Below are positions 15,768-24,001 of a stretch of DNA of 64,000 nucleotides, piece by piece. Location of the stretch: assembly GCF_000764185.1 (NCBI RefSeq), contig NZ_JQEC01000057.1, positions 186,001-250,000 of the forward strand, read 5' to 3'. Below the pieces are notes generated by a model that worked only from the letters and a program-made list of their open reading frames with translations, had not been told where the DNA came from and did not search any database. The DNA is from Colwellia psychrerythraea. GTDB taxonomy: Bacteria > Pseudomonadota > Gammaproteobacteria > Enterobacterales > Alteromonadaceae. Both the position numbers and the translations under genes were made by a program. Position 1 is the first letter of the stretch, and every line of letters begins with the position of its first letter.

Positions 15768-16345
15768 ACTTTGTTAATCAAATTGAAATACGCACAAATT
15801 TTTTACTAAATTTTCAGTAAACCCGTTCAGTTTTTACCACATTACTGACCTAAATTAGTCCCCAAGGTTGGGCACATTTATGTTCACTTAGATACGAAAC
15901 CGGACGTTAGCTTTGGCTTACCTAGCGTCAAGTGAGCCGACTAAGCTGCCTTGAATCCTATAATGAAGTTGTTCTAATATTTCATGTAAAGACTTGAATA
16001 ATTAAAATTCAATCTTTAATAAAAACACCGAAACCGGACATTCGATTAACATCAATTTACGTGATTTTTTGTGCATTAAATATTTAATAGTTCTATGGCT
16101 ATGTATGGTCTTTGCAACGCTAGCAACTAGTCTAGAGTTACAGTAACTATTAAGGAGACCAGACTTAGTTTCAATAATAAGTATGAGTGAATATTCCAAT
16201 GTTAAATAAATCTTTACAAGATTTATTTATTCTGTAAATATAATTCAAGGTAATTATTTGAGAATTGATTCTAAAAGAATTCACTTCTGGTATCGTACCA
16301 AAAGGAATAGAGGGTAACCTCGAACAATAAAAAATGGAGAAAATA
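15768..16345 (+). other. Non-coding region ahead of the peptide island, with repeats and a possible promoter
   Basis: No credible gene. The 13-mer GAAACCGGAC(G/A)TT occurs at 15896-15908 and 16030-16042, same strand. An AATAAATC/GATTTATT hairpin lies at 16205-16227. TATAAT at 16239-16244 could be the -10 box for the downstream peptide gene, with TTTACA at 16213 as an over-spaced -35. Small dyads GGTA-TCG-TACC and GAGG-GTAA-CCTC occur between 16290 and 16325, within the presumed leader. Confidence 0.45.
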
Positions 16346-16486
16346 ATGGATAGTAGTATTTTTGATGTAGAACAACTAGACACACGTTTAGAGATGCAGA
16401 TCATTAGCACCGCAGTAACTGATGCGCAAATATTGGAACCATGCGAAGATGGTATTCAACCAAATTCATGTAGTAACCCATATTAA
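16346..16486 (+). CDS. 46-aa putative precursor peptide of a modified-peptide system
   Basis: A short gene with a good ribosome binding site (GGAGA, 5 bases before ATG). The product begins MDSSIFDVEQLDTRLEMQ and ends in a Cys-, Pro- and Asn-rich tail, EPCEDGIQPNSCSNPY, with Cys33 and Cys42. The acidic, helix-prone first 28 residues and compositionally different tail look like the leader/core organisation of ribosomally made, modified peptides. It is followed by a terminator-like hairpin and then by a protease of the type that cleaves such peptides. I know no homologue. The coding call rests on start signals, composition and position; the role is inferred. Confidence 0.6.
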   Translation: MDSSIFDVEQLDTRLEMQIISTAVTDAQILEPCEDGIQPNSCSNPY

Positions 16487-16505
16487 GTAATACTTATAAT
16501 TTCAT

Positions 16506-16528
16506 AGAGGCTTAGGCCTCTTTTATTA
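16506..16528 (+). terminator. Weak terminator or attenuator between peptide and protease genes
   Basis: AGAGGC (16506-16511), loop TTAG, GCCTCT (16516-16521), then TTTATT. A 6-bp stem should allow read-through, giving more peptide mRNA than enzyme mRNA, a common arrangement in peptide-modification operons. Confidence 0.6.
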
Positions 16529-16552
16529 ATTAAAATCGGAAATATACAGGAA

Positions 16553-17698
16553 ATGGAATTTCCAATAAAATTTTCAAAATTTTCACTTTCAGTCTCTAAT
16601 GAGGCTGAACGATATCTACTAAAAATAAATGGTAGTTATAGTGAAATATCCCCCGAATTAAACCTATTCCTAGAAAAAGTCCAATCGCACTCCAATACAG
16701 CAGATGAATTTGATCTATATTGTAAAAACAACGGGTTAATTTCCAAAAGTGTTATCGAAGGTTTGCATAAACTAAGTTTACTTGGTGATGGGGTCGATAA
16801 TAAAAAGCATGGTCTTGAAGGTTTTATTTTTACTTTAGAGCTATTGAGTAGTAAGTCAGTAACAACATTATCGAAACCCTTTACAATTCTCTTTACAAAA
16901 ACACAACTTATCATTTTAGCTGTTTTACTATTTTATTGTTTTGGCATATATGGTGAAGAAATTAGAGTAATAGAGTTTAATCAATTTCTTTTTTTAAGTG
17001 ACCCAATACTTATTTTACTATTATATTTTTTGAGTGTGATATTTCACGAAATTGGTCATGCTAGTGCGCTGACAAAATACACCGGTAAGGCAGGTGAAAT
17101 TGGTTTCGGATTGTATTATATATTTCCCATTCTGTATGCTGATGTAAATGAAAGTTGGAAACTAACTAAATCTGAACGTGCATGGGTTTCATTTGGTGGT
17201 GTATTTTTCCAATTAATATTTCTGTTGGTAGTCATCTCTTATGGAATTGTGTTTGAAAGTGCTACGGCAATATCAGCTAGTAATCTAATTACAATATCAA
17301 TTATATTTACTTTAAATCCTTTGTTTAAGTTTGATGGATACTGGATTTTGTGCGATGTACTTGATGTTAATAACCTTCATAGTTATGTGGCTAGAGGTCT
17401 GTTTTCGTTTAGGTCAGTAGGTGTGAGGAATATTGTATTTGCATATTGCTATATCGCTATAGCTGTTCTTTACATTTTACTAATAGCCAGCTTCTTCAAT
17501 AATCAACTCAACCTACTTAAGAGCCTTTATGATGGAGTTAATTCGGAAATAACTATTATGACGTTACTTGGTGGAGTGTTAGGGCTTATCTTAATGTTAT
17601 TTATGGTTGTCGGCATATTAAGGATCACAATGCGAACCATTCATTTAGTCAGTAACTCATATAGGAATAGGGAGCTTTATAATGGCAAATCAAGGTGA
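16553..17698 (+). CDS. M50-family membrane metalloprotease, RiPP-processing (YydH-like) type
   Basis: A 381-residue intramembrane zinc protease. Residues 1-80 form a soluble domain (LLKINGSYSEISPEL ... VIEGLHKLSLLG) whose pattern recalls PqqD-like peptide-recognition domains. About six TM segments follow. The zinc motif HEIGH (His165-Glu166-His169) is in the second TM region and the partner motif is NPLFKFDGYW (Asn255 to Trp264, Asp261 as third ligand). The FDGYW form is typical of peptide-maturation proteases such as Bacillus YydH rather than RseP; there is no PDZ domain. AGGAA abuts the ATG directly, an awkward spacing, but no better start exists. It overlaps the next gene by 17 bp. Function in cutting the upstream 46-aa peptide is inferred. 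Confidence 0.82.
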   Translation: MEFPIKFSKFSLSVSNEAERYLLKINGSYSEISPELNLFLEKVQSHSNTADEFDLYCKNNGLISKSVIEGLHKLSLLGDGVDNKKHGLEGFIFTLELLSSKSVTTLSKPFTILFTKTQLIILAVLLFYCFGIYGEEIRVIEFNQFLFLSDPILILLLYFLSVIFHEIGHASALTKYTGKAGEIGFGLYYIFPILYADVNESWKLTKSERAWVSFGGVFFQLIFLLVVISYGIVFESATAISASNLITISIIFTLNPLFKFDGYWILCDVLDVNNLHSYVARGLFSFRSVGVRNIVFAYCYIAIAVLYILLIASFFNNQLNLLKSLYDGVNSEITIMTLLGGVLGLILMLFMVVGILRITMRTIHLVSNSYRNRELYNGKSR

Positions 17699-18380
17699 TT
17701 TTAATTATGTTTTATCAAAGGTTCTTAAGAAGGAAACTAGTGTTAAGTTTAAGTTAAAGAACTGTGTAAATAGGTGGTTGCGGAACATAACAAAAACTTA
17801 TGATCGAATTGATACCTTTAATGGAAACCATAATGTTCTTTTTTTTGAATCATTTAATCAGACAGACAATGATATATTCTATAAATATGTAAAAGATAAT
17901 ACTGATTATAAAATTTGTAAACTAGGAGCAAGTAATAAATTAAGTAATAATACTCAATGCACATACCTTGAGTTTAAAGCTAAGTGGAAAGAAGTAGAAA
18001 AGACTATTTTTATTTATACCCCTGATACAGATGTAGAACCTGCTAACTTTAATGTAAATACATCAGTATTAACGCTAGATTATGAGTTACCCCTTACAAT
18101 TTTTGCATTGCTAAAAAATTCAGAGAATATTATCAGTTATATCAAAATGGATGATTATGCAATTAGTTCGTGCTTTGCAGATATGAACTCAAGGGAAGGT
18201 AAAGTCAAAATAGTGAATGACATTACTACAATCATTACTGAGTATATAAAGAGTAGCAAAAATGATACGAGTCTCGAAAATATATCGAGGTATTTTCCCT
18301 TTTATTCAATTCCAATGAAGATAAAGAAAGAAGCCCTAAAAAAACTGATCTTACGCCATCAAAAAGAGAAAGTTGTATGA
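17682..18380 (+). CDS. Unrecognised protein in peptide/acyltransferase island
   Basis: I do not recognise this 232-residue protein. It has no signal peptide or clear TM segment, is rich in Lys, Asn and Ile, and ends in a basic helix (KIKKEALKKLILRHQKEK). Segments around residues 55-90 and 115-175 can be laid loosely along the LPLAT fold of the next gene (an FIYTPD stretch, then a long hydrophobic segment, then a C-terminal helix), but the catalytic His is missing. It could be a degenerate acyltransferase subunit or an unrelated modifying enzyme. It starts inside the protease gene and its stop overlaps the next start (ATGA), so translation is probably coupled and the three proteins likely work together. 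Confidence 0.7.
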   Translation: MANQGDFNYVLSKVLKKETSVKFKLKNCVNRWLRNITKTYDRIDTFNGNHNVLFFESFNQTDNDIFYKYVKDNTDYKICKLGASNKLSNNTQCTYLEFKAKWKEVEKTIFIYTPDTDVEPANFNVNTSVLTLDYELPLTIFALLKNSENIISYIKMDDYAISSCFADMNSREGKVKIVNDITTIITEYIKSSKNDTSLENISRYFPFYSIPMKIKKEALKKLILRHQKEKVV

Positions 18381-19279
18381 AAGCTGCGTTGTATGTTATT
18401 TCGATATTTGCCTGGATAATGGGTTATTATAAGTACATTATTTCAGTAAATAAGACCGTAATTAAATATAACCTGACTTACTTCTTCGGCTATAGCAATA
18501 ATAAGGCTGAAATCGACACAATAAAGCACTTCATAACCTTTTCTAGAGGTCAACTTTTACAGCGGTGGTATGGAAAATTATCGCCAAAGTCTCGAATCAA
18601 GTTCATAACGGAATTTGTAGATTACAAAATACACCCACAGGCCTTGTTACTTGCAAAAAGTAACGAAGGGGCAATAATAATAACACCTCACCAATCCATA
18701 CAATCAATTGCTGCTATTGGTTTAAGCAATTTTTTAACCGCCAATAAAAGTAAATTAGGTACTTTCTTTGATTCTAAAGATGTTAATTCAGGAAACGCTA
18801 AACACTTAGAAGTATTTGATAGCGATGAAGAAGATATATTAATTTTTCATAACAACACTAGAGATCTAGTTAAATCCATTAGATCTTTAAGAAATGGTAT
18901 GTGGTTATCAATGTACCCAGACATATTTCAGTACAGTAGTGCTTTTATAGCTGTACCTATGTTCAATAAAATAATGGCAGGCATGTCAGGAATAGAGTAT
19001 ATGGTTTCAAAAACAGGGGCTGCTGTAGTCTCAGGTGTTGCCGACTTTAAAAATGGAAGGCTTGAAATTAAAATTCACGAGCCCATAAGACCTGAACTCC
19101 TAAAATCAGACGCTGTTTCCAAACTTGTGTACACACGTTTAGAAAAATGTATAAGAGAGCAACCATATAACTGGCAATACTTATCACAAATGAAGCAATA
19201 TCTCATAGTGGATCATCCTATTGAGACAGTAGTTACAATCAAAACTGAAGATATGAACAGTCCCATTGCAACAGTATAA
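18377..19279 (+). CDS. LPLAT-superfamily (LpxL/HtrB-like) acyltransferase
   Basis: A 300-residue inner-membrane protein with an N-terminal TM anchor (about residues 4-22) and a cytoplasmic LPLAT-like domain. The signature order of lipid A late acyltransferases is kept: IIITPHQSIQS (catalytic His105), LRNGMWLSMYPD (about 171-182), AVPMFNKIMAGMSG, TGAAVVSGVADFKNGRLEIKIHEPI, and a C-terminal CIREQPYNWQYL. The acidic residue normally five positions after His (HxxxxD/E) is Ser110. The gene overlaps its upstream neighbour by 4 bp and ends an operon with a peptide and a peptide protease, not lipid A genes. I infer that it transfers a fatty acyl group to the processed peptide or to another island product. 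A housekeeping lipid role is possible but less likely given context. Confidence 0.78.
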   Translation: MKAALYVISIFAWIMGYYKYIISVNKTVIKYNLTYFFGYSNNKAEIDTIKHFITFSRGQLLQRWYGKLSPKSRIKFITEFVDYKIHPQALLLAKSNEGAIIITPHQSIQSIAAIGLSNFLTANKSKLGTFFDSKDVNSGNAKHLEVFDSDEEDILIFHNNTRDLVKSIRSLRNGMWLSMYPDIFQYSSAFIAVPMFNKIMAGMSGIEYMVSKTGAAVVSGVADFKNGRLEIKIHEPIRPELLKSDAVSKLVYTRLEKCIREQPYNWQYLSQMKQYLIVDHPIETVVTIKTEDMNSPIATV

Positions 19280-19749
19280 TTCTTTAATTGAACACATGAT
19301 AAAAAACATGTGACATGGTCTGCTACATACTTTAAATTTAGATCACGAGATTAGAGGTTTCTATGGCACTTTGAGGGCGAAAGCGCATTAGATTTATTAC
19401 TCTAATTTTATGTGGGCTCTAGTTGATTCTATTGTCCGATTTTGAGATTGGGTAGATATTTGTACGAAAAATATTGAATAAGATTTTAGGTGTAAATTAA
19501 TAGACATATTTAAATTATATGTGGCAGTTTTAGGCTAACAAGTTTCAAGTACAGGTATAAACCTAATGTCAGCTTATGGCTATCAGTTGACCTAAAGAAC
19601 AACCAGCAGATAACGTCAACTAAGCGCACAAAGTGATCATTATAAGCTTCAGTGATTGAGATTTTTTAGCAATTTCAGTAAGAATATTTAATACTTGATA
19701 TGGAACTTAATTACTCTCCGATAATTATAATTACTGCACGGACTAATCT
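19280..19749. other. Intergenic region between the peptide island and the PDS kinase
   Basis: No gene seen. A CACATG/CATGTG hairpin (19293-19312) just after the acyltransferase stop lacks a T tract. The rest is AT-rich with no recognised element. Confidence 0.5.
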
Positions 19750-21987
19750 TTATTTTTTTGCTGTGGGAATCGTTACTATGGCATCAACACCAGTCGCATT
19801 TTTATTATTAATTAATTCAACGATACCATAGTGAAAGTGTGCAATTAGCTGAGCAATGTAAAGGCCTAAACCTAAATGGGGCTGCTGACTTTGCTTATTC
19901 TTGCGTACTGATACCATAGAATCAAACAAACGATCTTGCATCGCTGTAGGTAATAATTCACCTATATTGCCAATGGTTAAAATAAAGAGATCATTTTTAC
20001 GTATTAGTTTTATATCTATATTGGTATTTATCGTAGAAAACTCTACTGCATTGGCCAGTAATTTATCTAAAAGTTGGGCAAGTAGTTCGGGCCCACCATT
20101 AACCTGGTTTTCTTTATTGCTTACGCTATCGTCAAATGCATCGATTGAAAGCGTAAAAGCTTGCTGAGGTTGAGTTAATTGGTAACCTTGCACGCATCCC
20201 GAAACAACTTCGTCTATGGCATAACTTACCCGCTCGGTATTTTGTAAACTTTGCTCTAAGCGAGTGGCTTCGCTCATTAACGTTAAAATGGTAGATAAGC
20301 GATTAACGCCTTCTTTTGCTCTATGCATGTAGACGTTATCTTGGCTGGCGGGTAAATCAAGTTCTAACGATTCGAGAGACGATTTTACCACGGCTACGGG
20401 CGTTCTTAATTCATGGGATAAACTTGCCGACATGCCTTGAAGGTATTGTGTATATTGGCTTAAGCGTTGAACCATTAAAGCGAAACTACGCTGTAAATCA
20501 CCAACTTCATCAGATGCCTTGCTTATTGCTATGGGGTTAATTATTTTACCTTGTTCATCAATCGCTTGTTCTGTTTGGTTACGCAATGCTCGAATTCGAT
20601 TTGAGGTGCGAGATGCAAACACAAACAGGGCAAAGGTACCCAATCCCATTACCGCTAAAATAACGTTAAACCAACTTTGTAACGCTTGATTTCTTAAGGT
20701 TCTAATACCATTAGTGGTTTCTTCAGCAATGACCGCGCCTTTTACTTCGCCATCACTGTATATTGGATAAGCAGCAGATAAAATAACGGCTTTATTATCT
20801 GTTGTTAAACGCCAAGTTGCGCCGTGTTTACCATTTAATGCCTTTGTTAGATGACTACCTTGTAAGTGAGCTACGTCATATAGTTGATCATTAAAATCTT
20901 TGGGTGGTGTCGTTAAAATTTTGTCATATATTGCTAATAATTGCTGTTGAAATGGCCGGTACCAAGTGTCTTTAAGAGCAGGCTTGGTCATTTTTCCCCA
21001 AACACCGACTGAATTTTTAATATCACCGGCTTTTGCTAATACTCGACCATGCTTGTCGACTACCCATATTCGAGATTCACTATGATCTAAACCTTTTAAA
21101 ATACGTTCAATTTCAGGGGAAGGTAATAAAACTGTGCCTAATTGATCTGCTTGCTTAAATGGTGACGTACCTAAGGTGATTTTTTGATCTTTGCGGTGTT
21201 GATCAATGTCACTAATCGCAAAACTTAATTGGCTTCCTAATAAGGTTAATGGCAGTCGTAATTCAATAGTGTAGCCTTGCTCTGTTTCAATCCATACTCC
21301 CTGAATTCTGGGCTCTGGAGCTAAAGGTTTATTATCGAAGGAACTGTCTTGCGAGCTGTTTGTTGAAGTGTTGGATAAGCCTGTGGATGCATTAAGATCA
21401 ATCTCATAAGCGGTTACCCAGCCAGGCGCTTTGGTTGAGATAATATAGCGACGAAAATCACCTTCAGGGGTAATGAATGCAATTTGTAATAAGTCATTTC
21501 TATCTATTTTTAAACTGTTTTCAGCTCTATAAACAACGCTGTCGTCTGTTACTGAAAAATAGGCGTAAAGATGATCACGGTATTTACCCACCATATGTTG
21601 AAAAGAGATACTTTGTGGTTGATAAATATCATGTCCTTCAATTAAATAATCTTGTTGGTAATTTAATGATCGCTGTTGATTATGCCAATCATCTAATTTT
21701 CCGTCGAGTTGGATAGGATCAACAATAGGGTAGGCGTATAAATCTCGGCCTTTTTGTACTGACGGTAAGAAACTGGCTTGTCGATTAAATAACTTTGGCC
21801 GTTCATGAAGAGCCGTTGCGACTGCACGAACTGTACCCATTAAGGTTTTTTCTTGGCCAACACGTAAATATTTTTCCATTTCCCATACGTATTGATAACC
21901 TAATAATGGGATCGCGAATAAAAAGAGAGAAAGCAAAAATAACTTTATTCTTAAACCGAAGCGAAAGGAGAAGCGATTAAATTTCAT
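19750..21987 (-). CDS. pdsS: Proteobacterial dedicated sortase system histidine kinase
   Basis: A 745-residue inner-membrane kinase matching the PDS kinase family. TM1 (about 14-30) is followed by PLLGYQYVWEMEKYLR, a large periplasmic domain whose first half (DPIQLDGKLDDW ... YAYFSVTDDSVVYR) resembles a CBM9/DOMON-type beta-sandwich, then SPEIERILKGLDHSESRIWVVD and a second segment before TM2 (about 440-460). A HAMP-like linker, HisKA (SHELRTPVAVVKSSLESL) and an HATPase domain with LGLGLYIA follow. Its start is 2 bp after the response-regulator stop, so the two are co-transcribed. In complete loci this kinase sits with a sortase, a target protein and PdsO; here the sortase is gone. The signal is unknown; the sandwich fold suggests a carbohydrate or envelope ligand. 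Confidence 0.88.
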   Translation of the reverse strand: MKFNRFSFRFGLRIKLFLLSLFLFAIPLLGYQYVWEMEKYLRVGQEKTLMGTVRAVATALHERPKLFNRQASFLPSVQKGRDLYAYPIVDPIQLDGKLDDWHNQQRSLNYQQDYLIEGHDIYQPQSISFQHMVGKYRDHLYAYFSVTDDSVVYRAENSLKIDRNDLLQIAFITPEGDFRRYIISTKAPGWVTAYEIDLNASTGLSNTSTNSSQDSSFDNKPLAPEPRIQGVWIETEQGYTIELRLPLTLLGSQLSFAISDIDQHRKDQKITLGTSPFKQADQLGTVLLPSPEIERILKGLDHSESRIWVVDKHGRVLAKAGDIKNSVGVWGKMTKPALKDTWYRPFQQQLLAIYDKILTTPPKDFNDQLYDVAHLQGSHLTKALNGKHGATWRLTTDNKAVILSAAYPIYSDGEVKGAVIAEETTNGIRTLRNQALQSWFNVILAVMGLGTFALFVFASRTSNRIRALRNQTEQAIDEQGKIINPIAISKASDEVGDLQRSFALMVQRLSQYTQYLQGMSASLSHELRTPVAVVKSSLESLELDLPASQDNVYMHRAKEGVNRLSTILTLMSEATRLEQSLQNTERVSYAIDEVVSGCVQGYQLTQPQQAFTLSIDAFDDSVSNKENQVNGGPELLAQLLDKLLANAVEFSTINTNIDIKLIRKNDLFILTIGNIGELLPTAMQDRLFDSMVSVRKNKQSQQPHLGLGLYIAQLIAHFHYGIVELINNKNATGVDAIVTIPTAKK

Positions 21988-21989
21988 TA

Positions 21990-22706
21990 TTAGTCCGCTT
22001 GATGCTCAGATAAATTATCCTCTTTCCATCGATAACCCATGCCGTAAACTGCATCGATACAGTCAAAATTATTATCTAATAAGATGAATTTTTTACGAAT
22101 ACGCTTGATGTGAGAGGTAATAGTGCTGTCATCAACAAACACTTTGGCATCTTCCATCAGTTGCTGGCGGCTTTTTACATGCCCAGGCACTCTAATTAAA
22201 GAGTGCACTAACCAAAACTCGGTTACGGTAAGCTCAATTAACTGCTGTTGCCAATGAACTAACATGCGCTCTAAACATAAAGTGAGTGAGCCACAAATAA
22301 TATTGTCTTCATTGCTTGTGGGTTTATGAATTGCTTCAATTCGTCTAAACAGCGCAGCAATTCGGGCGAGCATATGCGGTAAGCTAATATCTTTAGTTAA
22401 ATAATCATCTGCGCCCATTCTTAAACCACTGACGGTATCAAAGTCATTATCACGGGCCGTTAGAAAAATAATAGGTAATGAACTTGATAATTGACGCAAT
22501 GCTTGGCACAAGGTAAATCCACCATCGATCTCATCTTCTAAACCAATATCAATTATTGCCAAATCAGGTAACTTCTCTGTTAAAGCTTGCTGGGCTTGCT
22601 TGCGATTACTGTAAGCTTGTACTTTATAACCTTGCTTTTCTAAAAGCTCAGTATAATTTTTTCTGATGGAAATATCGTCTTCAACGATAGCAATACTTCG
22701 GCTCAT
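21990..22706 (-). CDS. pdsR: Proteobacterial dedicated sortase system response regulator
   Basis: An OmpR-type regulator: receiver with IVEDD, phospho-acceptor in AIIDIGLEDEIDGG, FLTARD and the conserved Lys in DDYLTKD, followed by a winged-helix DNA-binding domain ending in VYGMGYRW. The ATG at 22706 is preferred because AAAGGA lies 6 bases ahead; an in-frame ATG 7 codons upstream has no such site. It is the first gene of the pdsR-pdsS unit and diverges from pdsO, so the 306-bp gap probably holds its binding sites. The receiver loop LEDEIDGG is longer than the usual LPGMDG, as in the PDS regulator family. Confidence 0.88.
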   Translation of the reverse strand: MSRSIAIVEDDISIRKNYTELLEKQGYKVQAYSNRKQAQQALTEKLPDLAIIDIGLEDEIDGGFTLCQALRQLSSSLPIIFLTARDNDFDTVSGLRMGADDYLTKDISLPHMLARIAALFRRIEAIHKPTSNEDNIICGSLTLCLERMLVHWQQQLIELTVTEFWLVHSLIRVPGHVKSRQQLMEDAKVFVDDSTITSHIKRIRKKFILLDNNFDCIDAVYGMGYRWKEDNLSEHQAD

Positions 22707-23012
22707 TGAGCGTCCTTTTAACGACATTGTTTAGTGTGAAAAATTAGTGGCAGCGTTTATGACGTTATTTATATGCAGAGATAAATGATGTCATTAAACT
22801 ATTGTTCAACATTATCTACCATAAAATCCAACATAAATAGAGTCAAACGGTGATTGCCCTTTTTTCGCCACAATTGCTCATTACATTGCCATTATTCAAC
22901 CCCTCTTTTGCCCTTTCATTGTTGTTTAATAGATCCCGTAAGCAACATTAACCAATCTTAAAAATAGTAAATGACTTTAAGACATATTAAATAAATTATT
23001 GAGGGTACAACT

Positions 23013-23939
23013 ATGAAAAAACAACTAATCGCCACAAGCATTATTTTAACACTGGCAATGACTCCTGCTATGGCTTCATCAACGACGAGTAAAAATGATA
23101 TTAGCAGTGACAATAGCAATGAAATAATTGGACTAAGCACAGGTGCTGTAATTGGTGGCTTGATTGCCGGTCCTGTTGGTTTAATCGTTGCCGGTACTAT
23201 AGGCTTATTTATTGGCCATTCTCAGGAACAAAAAGATCAAATAGAACTCGCAGAGATACATTTAGTCAAAAACAAAATGGCAATGCAATCGCTGAGTAAT
23301 GACAAGCAGAGCTTGGAAGAACGTCTGGCGCAAAGTGAGAAAACTCAACAGCTGTTAACACAGGAGTTAGCGTTGACAGAAAAAACATTAAACCATGCTG
23401 ATAAATTAGAGCAACTTAAGTTAAACCTTCGCTTTGAAGTAGACTCAGCACAAGTTGAATCTTTCTACACTGCCCAAATTGAGCATTTAGCTATGATGAT
23501 GCAAGATAACCCTGAGTTGACGGTGCACCTGTCAGGTTATTCCGATCCAAGTGGCAGCGAAGCAAGTAACTTAAAACTATCTCAAGCAAGAATTGAGTCG
23601 GTGAAAACAATGCTTGTTAACCTAGGTGTTGATGAACAGTATATTAACACTGAAGCATTTGGTGAAAGTCAGTCTATGCAAGCTAACCGTACTACAAGTA
23701 GTAACTTCAATGAGCGTCGTGTTGATGTGCAATTATTTGCCCAAGAGCAAGTTATTGTCTCTGAGCAGGACGTAGCTCAAAATCATATGACTTCTTCTGA
23801 GCAGAAAGTAGCAAAGCAGAAAGTACTAGAGCAGAAAGTATCTGCGGCTGAAGTAACAACACCTGAAGTAACAACACAGCAAGTCATTATACCAAAGCAA
23901 GTGCTTGCACAAACGCAAACATTAGCTGATATAAATTAA
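23013..23939 (+). CDS. pdsO: Sortase-associated OmpA-like protein PdsO
   Basis: A 308-residue exported protein. Signal peptide (about 1-22), a Gly-rich hydrophobic hairpin (GAVIGGLIAGPVGLIVAGT, about 46-64) that may insert in a membrane, a coiled coil (about 75-130), and an OmpA-C-like peptidoglycan-binding domain (LRFEVDSAQVESFY, HLSGYSDPSGSEASN, SQARIESVKTML, ERRVDVQLF). The last 60 residues are a Glu/Gln/Val-rich tail with repeated QKV and EVTT units. A GAGGG ribosome binding site precedes the ATG. In intact PDS loci PdsO is next to the sortase target and sortase genes; here the next gene is only a remnant of the target. Confidence 0.87.
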   Translation: MKKQLIATSIILTLAMTPAMASSTTSKNDISSDNSNEIIGLSTGAVIGGLIAGPVGLIVAGTIGLFIGHSQEQKDQIELAEIHLVKNKMAMQSLSNDKQSLEERLAQSEKTQQLLTQELALTEKTLNHADKLEQLKLNLRFEVDSAQVESFYTAQIEHLAMMMQDNPELTVHLSGYSDPSGSEASNLKLSQARIESVKTMLVNLGVDEQYINTEAFGESQSMQANRTTSSNFNERRVDVQLFAQEQVIVSEQDVAQNHMTSSEQKVAKQKVLEQKVSAAEVTTPEVTTQQVIIPKQVLAQTQTLADIN

Positions 23940-24001
23940 GCTTTCAGCCCCTCCCAACTTTGGTCGAGCTATCATTAACTCCCTTTATTTTTTACTGATG
24001 G

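Noticed and set aside
18377..19279. Housekeeping lipid A acyltransferase
   Set aside because: The acidic residue of HxxxxE/D is missing and the operon partners are a small peptide and a peptide protease, not lipid A genes.
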